Position numbers and translations under genes: made by a program | Notes under the pieces: generated by a model | What the model was told of the DNA's origin: nothing | The model's input: the letters and a program-made list of their open reading frames with translations, nothing else | Databases searched by the model: none | Shown here: one piece after another, positions 8,418-16,497 of the stretch | Layout of the letters: the number at the start of each line of letters is the position of its first letter | How positions within the stretch are numbered: the stretch's first letter is position 1 | From: an uncultured Acidiphilium sp. | Lineage (GTDB): Bacteria > Bacillota > Clostridia > Christensenellales > Borkfalkiaceae | Reading direction: 5' to 3' | Length of the DNA: 54,795 bases | Assembly (NCBI GenBank): GCA_902495325.1 | Contig: CABUWK010000012.1 | Span: 1-54,795 of the forward strand

Positions 8418-9340
8418 CTGTGTTTCTCCTCTAAAATTCCGAATAAGATTCCGTCCGCCGTCATCATTGCGTTCGAGTTGAAGTTCAATGCCTTCTCCGC
8501 CTCGCCGAGCCTGTCGTTAATTCCGAGCAACGCCCCCGCGGTAAACCCGTTTGCGGTCACCGCAACGTTTCCGCCGATCACGGACTTCAGCAACGCGAAC
8601 ACTTCCGTACGCATTGCCGCAACAAAACCCTTCATGTCCGCCTGATCGATCAGCCCGACGTATTTCACCACGTCGGACGAACGCGTCATTTCCGAAAGGA
8701 TCCTTTTGCATAAGGCAACGTTTCGGTCCGCATTATCTCCCGCATAGTATATTTCCGCTTTTCCTTCCGCTCCGCCCGACAGAGCGATCGCCCTGCGAAG
8801 TTTTTCTTCGTCCGGCATAGAACTCTTTAATCCTTCGAATAACGCTTTGTCGCCGAAGGGGGGAATATCGAGCCGTTTCACGCGGGATTTCACGGTGGGA
8901 AGTATGGTGTAATCGGATGCCGCAACGAGAACGATACAAACGTTTGCGGGCGGTTCCTCCAGCGTTTTCAGCAATTTGTTCTGCGCCGCCGCGGTCATGC
9001 TTTCCGCATGTGCGAGCAGGAAAACCCTCGTTTTGTTTTCGATCGGTTTGTAGGCAATGCGGGAGAGAAGATCGTCCACGTCGCCCGCAAGGATCTTGTC
9101 CCCGCTTTCGGGATAAAGGGTACAGTCGGAATAAACGTTTTTGTCGATCAGCCTGCACGCGCGGCATTCGCCGCATCCCGTCCCCTTTTCGCACTGAATC
9201 GCCTTCGCGAAGCTTTTCGCATACTCTTCCGCCTTATCGCGATCGGCACAGACGATCAGATAAGCATGGGAGAGCATCCCTCTTTTTAAATCGCCCGAAA
9301 CGATCTTATAGGCGTTCGTTTGTTCGATAAGTTTGCTCAT
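8402..9340 (-). CDS. holB: DNA polymerase III subunit delta'
   Basis: 312 residues, related to the AAA+ clamp-loader subunits. Visible are HAYLIVCADRDKAEEYAKSFAKAI, the zinc-binding cysteines GCGECRAC, and the sensor-like stretch AQNKLLKTLEEPPANVCIVLVA with TILPTVKSRV. Delta' has no functional Walker A, consistent with the absence of GxxxxGKT near the N-terminus. It is the stator of the clamp loader that places the beta clamp on DNA for DnaE/PolC. It lies between tmk (6 nt upstream) and ricT (overlapping), as in B. subtilis-like genomes. Confidence 0.93.
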   Translation of the reverse strand: MSKLIEQTNAYKIVSGDLKRGMLSHAYLIVCADRDKAEEYAKSFAKAIQCEKGTGCGECRACRLIDKNVYSDCTLYPESGDKILAGDVDDLLSRIAYKPIENKTRVFLLAHAESMTAAAQNKLLKTLEEPPANVCIVLVAASDYTILPTVKSRVKRLDIPPFGDKALFEGLKSSMPDEEKLRRAIALSGGAEGKAEIYYAGDNADRNVALCKRILSEMTRSSDVVKYVGLIDQADMKGFVAAMRTEVFALLKSVIGGNVAVTANGFTAGALLGINDRLGEAEKALNFNSNAMMTADGILFGILEEKHRWQKS

Positions 9341-9346
9341 AAGCCG

Positions 9347-9982
9347 TTAAACTATTATTTTTTTCTCTTTTAAACTATTAATGACGGAGCAGAAAACCTC
9401 TTCCGGAGTTTTTCTTGCGTCGATTTTTACGATCCTTTCGGGGTAAAGATCCGCAAGGCGAAGATACCCTTCGTACACCCGCCGGTGAAAGCAGATCCCG
9501 CTTTGTTCCAGGCGATCGCCTTTATCCGCGCCGCCCTTTCTCGCAAAGGCTTCGTCCGGCGAAATATCGAAAAACAGCGTGAGGTCAGGCAAACAGTCTC
9601 TCATCGCGACAACGTTGACCGATTTCACGAAATCGAGCCCGAGCCCGCGAGCGAACGCCTGATAGGCGAACGAAGAATCGATATAGCGATCGCACAGCAC
9701 GATCATACCATCTTTTCTTGCGGGCAGGATCTTTTCCCGTATCAGCTGGGCGCGTGCCGCCGCATACAAAAGGGCTTCCGTTTCGTCCGTCATCTCGGTA
9801 TACGCGCCGTTCAGAATAATACGGCGGATATCTTCCGAAATCTCTGTTCCGCCCGGTTCTCTCGTAAAGAGAAAGTCCGTTCCCTTCTCGCTCAGATAGT
9901 CCTTTAACAGGCTTATCTGCGTCGATTTGCCGGAACCTTCGCATCCCTCCAGGGAAACGAAAGCTCCCTTCTTATTCTCCAT
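9347..9982 (-). CDS. tmk: thymidylate kinase
   Basis: 211 residues. The P-loop LEGCEGSGKSTQ is at about 12-23, the DR(Y/H) motif appears in CDRYIDSSFAYQ, and the lid region includes ARKGGADKGDRLEQ. It phosphorylates dTMP to dTDP with ATP. The 5' end overlaps the upstream unknown gene by 11 nt, and holB follows 6 nt after the stop, so the four genes from 10970 down to 7539 form one tight operon. Confidence 0.96.
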   Translation of the reverse strand: MENKKGAFVSLEGCEGSGKSTQISLLKDYLSEKGTDFLFTREPGGTEISEDIRRIILNGAYTEMTDETEALLYAAARAQLIREKILPARKDGMIVLCDRYIDSSFAYQAFARGLGLDFVKSVNVVAMRDCLPDLTLFFDISPDEAFARKGGADKGDRLEQSGICFHRRVYEGYLRLADLYPERIVKIDARKTPEEVFCSVINSLKEKKIIV

Positions 9983-10970
9983 AATTTCCGAATTTCCTTA
10001 ATGTGTGAGCAAGGAAGGATAAAGTTTCATACTGCATGTCCGGCTGATACTGCGCGTAATCGAACACGGCAAGCACAAGTCCGTCCGTCGTCGTCTTTCC
10101 TTCTTCGTCGATCAGAAACCACTGATTTTCCACTTCCTCGCTGCCGCCTTTCACTTTGGAAAGGTCGATCCCGTAGGCTTTCGTGTCTTTATATTTCACT
10201 TCGCCGTCGTCCGTTTCGCGGTACATCTGCGCGGTGTACCATAAAAAGTCGTTTTCCGTACCCTTTGTCGTTTCGATCGCTTTCGTGAGGAAAAGATAGT
10301 TTTTATAGATCGTTTCGATCCTTTCGACCTCTTTCTTTACGCCCTCGGCAATCTGCGCTTCCGTGTGGTAGGTCTTTTTATAGTTGCGCGCGCTTTTGAT
10401 GCGGTATTCCCTGAAATACTTTTCGATCTCTTTTTCGTTCACGGTATAAGTTCCGTCTCCGTTTTCGGTAATGAAACTTTTCGTGCAGTACCCTTTCGCC
10501 GAGGCAAGAAGATCGTCGATCGACTGCAAAATGCCGTTATTGACAAGATACTGGATCTGCGCAACCGATTCGATTTCCGCATTGCCTTCTTCCTGAGCCT
10601 TTTTCAGGTCGTTTCCGCCGCCGCTCAGGAACACGTCTCCTTCGTGCGTGGAAAGGCGAAGGGAAAGCATATAAGAAGCCGAATACTGTCCCGTGGATGT
10701 GATCTCCGTTACCGAACGCGACAATACGTCGTAAGAAAAAGCCCCCTCGCCGTTCATATCGTCAAGATATTTTGCGTTGGAAGAAGAGTTGGACGTTTTG
10801 ACCCCTTCGTATACGACAAGATAAAAACTTTCGCCGTCGGTACAGCGCGTTGCCGTCATGGTAAAAAGAAGAGACCAGAAGAAAACCGCAGCGACAACGA
10901 CGACCACGATTTTGATCCAATCGTAACTCAGCATATTTCCGAGCCGTTTTTTTGTTATTTTTAAGTCCAT
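9972..10970 (-). CDS. membrane-anchored protein of unknown function
   Basis: 332 residues. A basic N-terminus (KITKKRLGNML) is followed by one hydrophobic helix (about 18-42, IKIVVVVVAAVFFWSLLF) and then a soluble, probably extracytoplasmic domain rich in Glu, Lys and Tyr. I do not recognise the family. The layout (single anchor, Gly-Gly-Asn-rich surface stretch near 125-132, long helices 180-240) resembles proteins loosely related to extracellular solute-binding proteins, but no lipobox Cys is seen. It is the first gene of the operon with tmk, holB and ricT. Three 19-bp tandem repeats (10995-11051) precede it and a GGAG ribosome binding site lies near 10977. Confidence 0.8.
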   Translation of the reverse strand: MDLKITKKRLGNMLSYDWIKIVVVVVAAVFFWSLLFTMTATRCTDGESFYLVVYEGVKTSNSSSNAKYLDDMNGEGAFSYDVLSRSVTEITSTGQYSASYMLSLRLSTHEGDVFLSGGGNDLKKAQEEGNAEIESVAQIQYLVNNGILQSIDDLLASAKGYCTKSFITENGDGTYTVNEKEIEKYFREYRIKSARNYKKTYHTEAQIAEGVKKEVERIETIYKNYLFLTKAIETTKGTENDFLWYTAQMYRETDDGEVKYKDTKAYGIDLSKVKGGSEEVENQWFLIDEEGKTTTDGLVLAVFDYAQYQPDMQYETLSFLAHTLRKFGNYGE

Positions 10971-10994
10971 CGAAACTCCTTTTCGCTTTCGTTT

Positions 10995-11051
10995 TTCTAC
11001 GGAAAACGTTTAATTCTACAGGAAACGTTTATTTCTACGGGAAACTCCGTT
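10995..11051. repeat. three imperfect 19-bp tandem repeats upstream of the tmk operon
   Basis: Units start at 10995, 11014 and 11033. Each begins TTCTAC and continues (A/G)GGAAAC or GGAAAAC; the first two end CGTTTA. They lie 25-80 nt before the start at 10970, where promoter and operator sites would be. No convincing -35/-10 pair was found. Confidence 0.6.
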
Positions 11052-11065
11052 CTTATTTTAAAAGG

Positions 11066-11095
11066 GGCTGTCGCACGATGATGAAAGCGACAGCC
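11066..11095 (-). terminator. greA terminator
   Basis: On the minus strand GGCTGTCGC pairs perfectly with GCGACAGCC and is followed by CCTTTT, about 120 nt after the greA stop. It separates greA from the operon starting at 10970. Confidence 0.75.
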
Positions 11096-11212
11096 TCGTT
11101 CTTTCAAAGATAACTCCTGCCGGGATCGGGCAAAATACGGAACGCTTCCGCTCTTACGTTTTTCCCGTCCTTCTTTTCGTTCCGAAGCGGATCCGTTCCG
11201 CCGCGGGCAGAT

Positions 11213-11686
11213 TCAGCCGACGATCTCCATGATTTTAACGGTATATTCGCAGGAAGGAGCCTTCACGGTAACGCGGTCGCCGACTTTGCTTCCGACCAGA
11301 GCTTTTCCCATGGGAGAAACATTCGAAATACGATTTACGTTGATATCGGCTTCCGTCGTACCGACGATCTCGTACACCGTTTCTTCCTTTTCTTCTTCAT
11401 CGTAAACTCTCACCTTGGAGCCGACCGAAACGACACCTTTCTTGATATCGCTCGTCTTGATGATCTCGGCGGCTTTCAGCTGAGCTTCGATCTCGATGAT
11501 CTCGCCTTCGATTCTCGCCTGTTCGTTCTTAGCGGCATCGTATTCGGCATTTTCGGATAAGTCGCCGAAATCTCTTGCCACTTTGATTCTTTCGGTGATC
11601 TCCGGGCGTTTCGTAAATTTTAAATACTCGAGTCTCTTCTCGAGTTCCTGATATCCTTCTTCGGTAAGAATGACTTTTTCGCTCAT
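11213..11686 (-). CDS. greA: transcription elongation factor GreA
   Basis: The start is placed at the ATG at 11686 (MSEKVILTEEGYQELEKRLEYL), preceded by AGAGAGG at good distance. An in-frame start 12 codons upstream would add a non-homologous leader. The product has 157 residues, the usual GreA length. The N-terminal coiled-coil hairpin (about 1-75) includes the acidic tip DFGDLSENAEYDAAK that reaches the RNA polymerase active site. The C-terminal FKBP-like domain ends with ISNVSPMGKALVGSKVGDRV. GreA stimulates cleavage of backtracked transcripts. It is flanked by terminators on both sides and is probably monocistronic. Confidence 0.95.
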   Translation of the reverse strand: MSEKVILTEEGYQELEKRLEYLKFTKRPEITERIKVARDFGDLSENAEYDAAKNEQARIEGEIIEIEAQLKAAEIIKTSDIKKGVVSVGSKVRVYDEEEKEETVYEIVGTTEADINVNRISNVSPMGKALVGSKVGDRVTVKAPSCEYTVKIMEIVG

Positions 11687-11813
11687 AATTGCAGTTAACC
11701 TCTCTTGTCGTTCTCGCGGCAAATCGCCGCCGATTCATTAAAAACGAAACCACACCGCATCCGCGGATAAAATAAGGTTCGTTTTATTCTTGTCCGGCTT
11801 AAGACGCGGGAAA

Positions 11814-11847
11814 CCCGTATTTTCCGATTTTCGGTCGGAAATACGGG
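11814..11847. terminator. hairpin after the 1273-residue protein gene
   Basis: CCCGTATTTTCCGA pairs with TCGGAAATACGGG (one bulged base), 25 nt after the stop at 11872. The plus-strand side ends CCCCTTTT. The minus-strand side has only three T's, so the direction of termination is uncertain. Confidence 0.6.
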
Positions 11848-11871
11848 CGCCCCTTTTGTCTTATCCTTTGA

Positions 11872-14800
11872 TTACGCTTTCAGTACGTAATTGAAACCTT
11901 TTTCCGTTCCTTCCTCGTTCACCGAATGATCGGTCGGGAATCTCACAAGCCCGTTCTCTTTCATCATCTCGCCGATCGCTTCGATCGCAGATCTGCACTC
12001 TTCGGCATTATTGACGATAAGAAGAGATTTCAAACCTTCCGCAGCAAGGCTTTCGTCCGCCTGCATCATGGCCTCGTTCTCGACGGCAAGATACACAAAC
12101 AGCTTACCGTGTGCGATAAACATCCTGATCAGATTCTTTTCGGCGATTTCGCCTTCCGGCTGATCGGCAAGAACGAAGGACTTCGCGTACACGCGGATGA
12201 GCTTGTAATAATCGTCCACGCTGTCGGCAACTCTTTCCGCCTTTACCTCATAAACGAAACCTTCTTTCCTCGTTTCTTCGGTCGCTTCGGTAACAACGGC
12301 TTTCTGCGTCTTCTTCATGCCGTTTGCAAACATCACGTCTTCGATGAGATCAAGCGCGGCGTCAAAGGTCTCCTCGTTGTTTACGATCGCCTTTGCGGAA
12401 AGGGTTTTTCCTTCCGTCACGTCATATCCCTTCGCTGTGAGGTCGGACAGATTTTCGTTGACTTCGAGTTCGATCGCATCCGCCGTCTGCTTCATCGCGC
12501 AAACTCTCGTTACGGCGTCAAGCGAGAAAGGCAGATCGTTCGCTTTCGTATAGCTGTAAACTTCGGCTTTCAGAAGGTCGAACGCACGGTCGAGATCGAA
12601 TTTCTTCTCTTCGGCAAGTCTTGCGGCTTCCAGGGCGGCAAGTCTTTCCGCTTCTTCTTTTTCCGCCTGCAATCTTGCTTCTTCGGCGCGGAGTTTTTCT
12701 TCGTTTTCGCGAAGTTTCGCTTCCGCTTCGAGTCTCAGTCTCTTTTCTTCTTCCGCTTCCGCTCTCGCTTTTTCTTCGGCTGCGGCTTTTTCGTCGAGTT
12801 CCTTCTTCAGAAGCGCTTCCAGATCGGCTTTCACCGCCGCCTGTTCTTCCTGCGCTTTCGCTTCCGCCAAAGCTCTCTCGTCGAGTTCTTTCTTCAGCAT
12901 CGCTTCGAATTCGGCGCGCATCGCGGCTTTTTCTTCTTCCGCTTTTTTCTTCGCCTCTTCCTCGGCGCGAAGTTCTTCTTCGATTTCCGCTCTCAGTCTC
13001 GCGCTTTCTTCTTCGCGGAACCTGCGGTTTTCTTCTTCGGCTTTTCTCTTCGCTTCTTCTTCGGCGCGGACTTTCTCTTCGATCTCCGCTCTGATCTTAG
13101 CTTCGTCGATCACAACCCTTTCAGCGGGCGCGTCGATGATGCCGATCCTGCCGGAATTTTCGGCGAGAAGTTTCGCTTCTTCCGCAACCTTTCTCGCTTC
13201 GTCGATCTCTGCGCGGAGGCTGTCTTCTCTTTCCTGCTTTTCTTCAAGCCACTTCTTGCGTTCGTCTTCTCTCGCCTTCTCGATCAGAATATCTCTTTCC
13301 GCGATGACGGCGTTGCGTTCCGCTTTCGCCTCTTCGGCTTCTCTCTCCGCCTGAAGTCTCGCTTCCTCGTTGTTCTTCGATTCTTCGATCTGTTTCAAAG
13401 CTTCGAGTCTCGCCTCTTCGGCTTTTCTCTCTTCTTCCGCCTTCTTCGTCTCGTATTCGAGTTTCTCGGCGGCAAGTTTGTCGAGTCTGTCTTTTCTGTC
13501 CGTATCCTGAGCCGGTTTCTGCACGGCAGCCGCTGCTTCCTGCTCTTTCAGAATTCTGTATTCTTCTTCCGTGATCCATTTCGCATAAACGGTCACGTTG
13601 CCTTTCGTTACGAGTTCGGTCGAAGCGAATCTGGATTCGCAGTTCTTATCCGTATACCAGCCCATGAACACGAAACCGCTTCTGACGGGGTTCTTGGGAT
13701 AAGCAAATTTCTCGTGAAGTTTAACGTGAAGGATCTTGGATCCCTTACCTTTAGTTGCGTCAAAGCGTACGGTATACTTCCAGTTTCTCGCAACGGATAC
13801 GATAATGGCGATCGCCACGATCACGACTACGATCGCAAGGAAGATCATCAATGCGATAAACGCCCAATCCGTCCACTTCGTATTATCGACGAGTGCGAAC
13901 TGTGAAAAATTGTCGGTAGTGTAAGTCATAGACATAACTCCTTCTCCCTCTTTCCATTCTATTTCAGACAAGGCGACGGCATTCGTGATCGTCGTATGCG
14001 AATACGAAACGACGTTGACTTTATCTTTGAATTTTGCAAGCGCGTCATCCGATTTGAACTCGATCGTAACGCGATAGGTTCCTTCGAAATTTTCTCTTAC
14101 GAGATCGTTTTCGTATACGGTTATGGTGAAATAACGATCGACGTGTTTCCCCGCAAGCTCTTTCGTCAGCTCGTCGGCATTCTCACAGGAAATCTTCTTC
14201 GCAAGATTTTTCCCGCCGAGGATCACGTTGAGATTTCTTTTGACCGACGGAAGAGTACCTTCGCGGATCTCGAGTTTCGCGTCCGCGTCGAAATCGTTTA
14301 CGGCAGCTCTCGTCGTTCCGACCGATGTGACGATAAACTTGTAGTCACCCCATTCGCCCACGACGGTCGATTTTTTCGGCTGGGGAACCACGGAGCTCTC
14401 CCCGTCATAGGAAAGCGCGCCTTCCGTAGTATACGATTCTGCGAAAAGTTCCACGACGCGATATCCGCAAAGCCCTTCGACTTTACCCGATTTATCGAGC
14501 GCGTCGATCATGTTCTTCGCAATCGCGGCATTCCCGGCAATCGCCTTATCCGCTACGACGCCGTAATCGCCGACGTGCAGCGTTTTCTCGTTGTCCACGC
14601 CGACCTTCGCCGTTTTCTTATATATATTCAGTATCCCGGACGCATTGACGTTATCGTCGTAATCGTGATACTTCTCGGGAAGCTCGGAATAAAATTCAAG
14701 GGCTTTCCCGCACGACTTCATGAGGGCGACCGCCTTTTCGCAAGCGGCGTTCTGAACCTCCGCGTCGTCCGTTTTTCTGACCGTATACCCGCCCGCGGCT

Positions 14801-15693
14801 TCCGCAGCGGTGATTTCCTCGTAAGCTTCCGTCATTACGGACTTGACCGTTTTGAAACGATCGACGTAATTCTGAGCGATCTCGTTCGCCTGCGATTTTG
14901 TGATCGCGCGGTCGAGAGAGCCGAGAACGTCTTCTTTGGAAAGTTCTCCGTCGATCGCAAGGACCGTCTCTTCCGGATATTTCGGATTGACGGAACCGTC
15001 TTCCGTATGATATTTCGCATACGTTGCCTCGACGACCTGTTTGTTTCTTTCCACATTATCGGCAAGAGAATCGTCGTCTCTGTAACGATCGATCACGGAA
15101 GCGAAATCATCGTAATAAGTTTCCGCAACGGTGAGCGAATAATCGGAAGAAACGAATCTTTTTTCGGAAAGGCGGAACCCTTCGAGATATTTCTTCGCTT
15201 CCCCTTTGAGAGACGCCTGATTGGACGCCGACAAAGAACCGAGCTCCGTGCCTTCCGCATAAGCGGAATCCGCAACGTAATTCGTGTAGAATCCGTATGC
15301 TTTTTCGGAAATCCCCCTGATACCCGCGATACCGGTTTTGCCGTTCAGAAGAGATTCGGCGATCGCGTTGTAATCGGTTGCACCGGCGATTTTCAGTTCC
15401 GTTTCCGCCGAAGCCGAAACGAGAGCGTACTCGTCTTTATCGAGAACGACGCCGGACGCCGTCTGAAGTTCGCCGTATCGGTTTCTGACGACCCCCTGCA
15501 CATAAGTGAGGATATCCTCGTCGTCTTCCGCCGTGTATGTATGCGACGGGTCGTACGCCGTGATCCACGGAGACTCGCCATCCGCCCGGGCAAACGAATT
15601 GCCGGACATACCGATCCCCCAGAGCACGAGGCATATCGCCGCCAACACTGCAAACATCGCTTTCAGACAACTTTTGCTCATGTTTTTTGCCAT
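11872..15693 (-). CDS. large single-pass protein: secreted N-half, InlB-type repeat, coiled coil, duplicated C-domain
   Basis: 1273 residues, family not recognised. Residues 1-37 look like a signal peptide (hydrophobic core FAVLAAICLVLWGIGM, cleavage near ARA-DG). Residues 38-605 form an extracytoplasmic region of mostly charged helices, with a beta-rich part before the membrane. One strong transmembrane helix lies at about 606-631, followed by a basic stop-transfer sequence. Residues about 636-702 resemble the InlB B-repeat (Listeria-Bacteroides repeat; FVFMGWYTDKNCESRF and VTVYAKW). Residues about 705-1032 are a Glu/Ala/Lys/Arg-rich coiled coil with repeated EEAKKKAEEE-like heptads. Residues 1033-1273 contain two copies of one domain; each ends IVNN-(A/E)E... 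and F(V/N)YEVKA or FNYVLKA. The topology places the InlB-like repeat and coiled coil in the cytoplasm, unusual for that repeat. A structural or envelope-scaffold role is conceivable but unproven. Confidence 0.85.
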   Translation of the reverse strand: MAKNMSKSCLKAMFAVLAAICLVLWGIGMSGNSFARADGESPWITAYDPSHTYTAEDDEDILTYVQGVVRNRYGELQTASGVVLDKDEYALVSASAETELKIAGATDYNAIAESLLNGKTGIAGIRGISEKAYGFYTNYVADSAYAEGTELGSLSASNQASLKGEAKKYLEGFRLSEKRFVSSDYSLTVAETYYDDFASVIDRYRDDDSLADNVERNKQVVEATYAKYHTEDGSVNPKYPEETVLAIDGELSKEDVLGSLDRAITKSQANEIAQNYVDRFKTVKSVMTEAYEEITAAEAAGGYTVRKTDDAEVQNAACEKAVALMKSCGKALEFYSELPEKYHDYDDNVNASGILNIYKKTAKVGVDNEKTLHVGDYGVVADKAIAGNAAIAKNMIDALDKSGKVEGLCGYRVVELFAESYTTEGALSYDGESSVVPQPKKSTVVGEWGDYKFIVTSVGTTRAAVNDFDADAKLEIREGTLPSVKRNLNVILGGKNLAKKISCENADELTKELAGKHVDRYFTITVYENDLVRENFEGTYRVTIEFKSDDALAKFKDKVNVVSYSHTTITNAVALSEIEWKEGEGVMSMTYTTDNFSQFALVDNTKWTDWAFIALMIFLAIVVVIVAIAIIVSVARNWKYTVRFDATKGKGSKILHVKLHEKFAYPKNPVRSGFVFMGWYTDKNCESRFASTELVTKGNVTVYAKWITEEEYRILKEQEAAAAVQKPAQDTDRKDRLDKLAAEKLEYETKKAEEERKAEEARLEALKQIEESKNNEEARLQAEREAEEAKAERNAVIAERDILIEKAREDERKKWLEEKQEREDSLRAEIDEARKVAEEAKLLAENSGRIGIIDAPAERVVIDEAKIRAEIEEKVRAEEEAKRKAEEENRRFREEESARLRAEIEEELRAEEEAKKKAEEEKAAMRAEFEAMLKKELDERALAEAKAQEEQAAVKADLEALLKKELDEKAAAEEKARAEAEEEKRLRLEAEAKLRENEEKLRAEEARLQAEKEEAERLAALEAARLAEEKKFDLDRAFDLLKAEVYSYTKANDLPFSLDAVTRVCAMKQTADAIELEVNENLSDLTAKGYDVTEGKTLSAKAIVNNEETFDAALDLIEDVMFANGMKKTQKAVVTEATEETRKEGFVYEVKAERVADSVDDYYKLIRVYAKSFVLADQPEGEIAEKNLIRMFIAHGKLFVYLAVENEAMMQADESLAAEGLKSLLIVNNAEECRSAIEAIGEMMKENGLVRFPTDHSVNEEGTEKGFNYVLKA

Positions 15694-15723
15694 AACCTTT
15701 ACTCCTGTCCCGAATTATATATA

Positions 15724-15759
15724 ATATCACATTATTATACACGATTAATGATATCACAA
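15724..15759 (-). promoter_or_regulatory. candidate promoter/operator of the 1273-residue protein gene
   Basis: On the minus strand a perfect -10 TATAAT lies at 15739-15734, but no good -35 occurs at 17 nt; TTGTGA at 15759 is only 14 nt away. The 8-mer ATATCACA occurs twice on the plus strand (15724 and 15751), flanking the -10, and could be a regulator site. GGAG at about 15705 serves the start codon. Confidence 0.4.
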
Positions 15760-16382
15760 TTCGTCGATTATTTCAATAGTTTTACCGAAAAAAATGAAAA
15801 TTTTTTTTATTTTTTTTTGCATATCTCCCGTTTCGGCTGTTTTCCGTTTTGTCACGACGTTCTCACAACCCGTTTTTCGGATATCCGGGACAATTTGTAA
15901 CGCATTTCCCTTTCCCGGGCACGTCTCCCCCAGCTCCTTTCCGCCGCGCGGCGAAGTTCCGGATTTTCTCTTTTCTTCTCCCGCGTAAAATTTTCCGGTT
16001 TCTCTTTTCTCCTCCCGCGTGAAATTTTCCGGTTTCTCTTTTCCCCCGCAAAAACAAATCCGGCAATCGCGTTGTCTTTTGTCGTCGCCCAAGAAATGCT
16101 TTCCGCCGCTCGCTCCGTTTCCGCAAAATCCGAAAAACTTTCTGCCGGGATTCTCTTTTCTCCGCGCTTTTTTGTTTTTCCCGTCCGCTCCCCCTCTTTT
16201 CGGCATTTTCTTCCGGAAAAGTCCGCCTATAGGTCGATTTCCGGCATAAAAAAAGAGCCGTAATCCCTCTTTCCCCTTCTTTTACCGCAGCATGGTAAAA
16301 AAATTTGAGAAATTCGTCTTACAAGCTCTTTCATTTTTGTTTCCGGCTTACCTCACGGATACAAAAACGACCTCGTCGCGAC
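15760..16382. other. non-coding gap with low-complexity repeats
   Basis: About 620 nt without a credible gene. The plus strand is pyrimidine-rich (TTTTC/CCCG). It includes imperfect 34-36 nt tandem repeats at 15959-16050 and a short stem AAAGAG/CTCTTT near 16245-16268 followed on the minus strand by T7. Open frames here are low-complexity Lys/Gly/Arg products of the skewed composition and lack ribosome binding sites. Confidence 0.6.
15959..16050. repeat. imperfect 34-36 bp tandem repeat, about 2.6 units
   Basis: Units begin at 15959, 15995 and 16029 with CCGG, followed by TTTCTCTTTTC and TCCCGCGT(A/G)AAATTTT. The third is partial. The purine/pyrimidine asymmetry is strong. Confidence 0.7.
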
Positions 16383-16417
16383 AAAAAAATATCCCGGACC
16401 GATGCGGAGCGGGATAT
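16383..16417 (-). terminator. terminator of the ribosomal protein operon
   Basis: On the minus strand ATATCCCG pairs with CGGGATAT, followed by a run of seven T (16389-16383), about 80 nt after the rplQ stop. A second hairpin (ACGGCGG/CCGCCGT, 16449-16476) lies between it and rplQ. Confidence 0.85.
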
Positions 16418-16497
16418 CTTATGCCGGATAAAAAACCGGTATGGCAAACGGCGGACAAAAATTTTCGCCCGCCGTGCAAAATCCTTCCGAAAAAGGA

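Noticed and set aside
11926..13905. 659-codon open frame on the plus strand opposite the 1273-residue protein gene
   Set aside because: It mirrors the Glu/Ala/Lys-rich coiled coil as Phe/Arg/Leu-rich low-complexity sequence; no ribosome binding site, no domain. It is a codon-bias shadow.
13996..15900. 634-codon open frame on the plus strand
   Set aside because: Antisense to the N-terminal half of the same gene, with Phe/Arg/Val-rich composition typical of reverse-strand shadows in this window.
15754..16206. 150-codon minus-strand frame in the gap before the 1273-residue protein gene
   Set aside because: Product is low-complexity Lys/Gly/Arg/Glu generated by the tandem repeats, with no ribosome binding site.
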